Source of the DNA: JAYFNU01 sp964460755
GTDB lineage: Bacteria > Bacillota > Clostridia > Oscillospirales > Ruminococcaceae
DNA: 64,000 nucleotides
Direction of reading: 5' to 3'
Assembly: GCA_964460755.1 (NCBI GenBank)
Contig: CAYWQL010000001.1
Coordinates: 60,232 to 124,231, forward strand
Shown: positions 64,000 through 64,000 of the stretch, piece after piece
How positions within the stretch are numbered: the stretch's first letter is position 1
Layout of the letters: every line of letters starts with the position of its first letter
Translations under genes and position numbers: made by a program
The notes under the pieces: model-generated
Databases searched by the model: none
What the model was told of the DNA's origin: nothing
The model's input: the letters and a program-made list of their open reading frames with translations, nothing else

Positions 64000-64000
64000 C

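Noticed and set aside
1..64000. CRISPR arrays, tRNA or rRNA genes, transposases, phage genes
   Set aside because: None was recognisable by eye on either strand; the only long repeats are the GT-C pair and the SGNH repeat units.

Overview
The window looks like a draft scaffold from an uncultured anaerobic Clostridia (Bacillota), probably a gut or rumen member of the Oscillospirales/Eubacteriales. Pointers are the Firmicutes gene orders infC-rpmI-rplT, dprA-topA-trmFO, plsX-rnc-smc-ftsY and yhbY-nadD-yqeK-LCP-rsfS-leuS, two T-box leaders, a purine riboswitch, a CD1247-type protein, IreB, clostripain, a delta-lactam deacetylase of the sporulation type, frequent TTG/GTG starts and consensus sigma-A promoters. 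A run of exactly 100 N at 57414-57513 marks an unresolved assembly gap. No phage, insertion sequence, CRISPR array, rRNA or tRNA gene was seen.

Left part (1-13.4 kb): a partial lipoprotein gene diverges from a lipoprotein GH9 cellulase. trpS and gltX diverge from back-to-back promoters. Then come a two-gene MBOAT/SGNH polysaccharide O-acetylation cassette, a PdaA-like deacetylase with a coupled 42-codon reading frame, a NusG-II domain protein, a PepV dipeptidase and glpK with a DUF6440 partner.

Middle (13.4-28 kb): a methionine T-box controls metNIQ. A three-gene redox operon (GlpA-like, GlpB-like, DUF1667) probably oxidises the glycerol 3-phosphate made by GlpK. A membrane-anchored clostripain protease and a guanine-riboswitch-controlled purine permease follow. 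Next are two tandem GT-C-like membrane proteins whose first 351 codons are identical at DNA level (1056 bp), while the second halves have diverged.

Right part (28-48 kb): infC (apparent AUA start, with an attenuator leader) with rpmI and rplT, then about 18.4 kb of tightly packed plus-strand genes from an rRNA methyltransferase through dprA, topA, trmFO, plsX, rnc, a radical SAM gene, smc, ftsY, rdgB, yhbY, nadD, yqeK, an LCP ligase, rsfS and leuS, ending at a strong terminator. These cover DNA topology and chromosome packing, RNA processing, protein targeting, NAD synthesis and translation.

End (48-64 kb): a YfhO-type membrane protein, another GT-C protein, rpsU, yqeG with an endonuclease IV-like gene and a proline peptidase, efp with a CD1247 protein, an SGNH hydrolase with Cys-rich repeats interrupted by the gap, a CPBP protease, a DUF89 protein, a small unknown protein, ireB, and pheST under a phenylalanine T-box. 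Functions are assigned from motifs and family knowledge; no database search was run.
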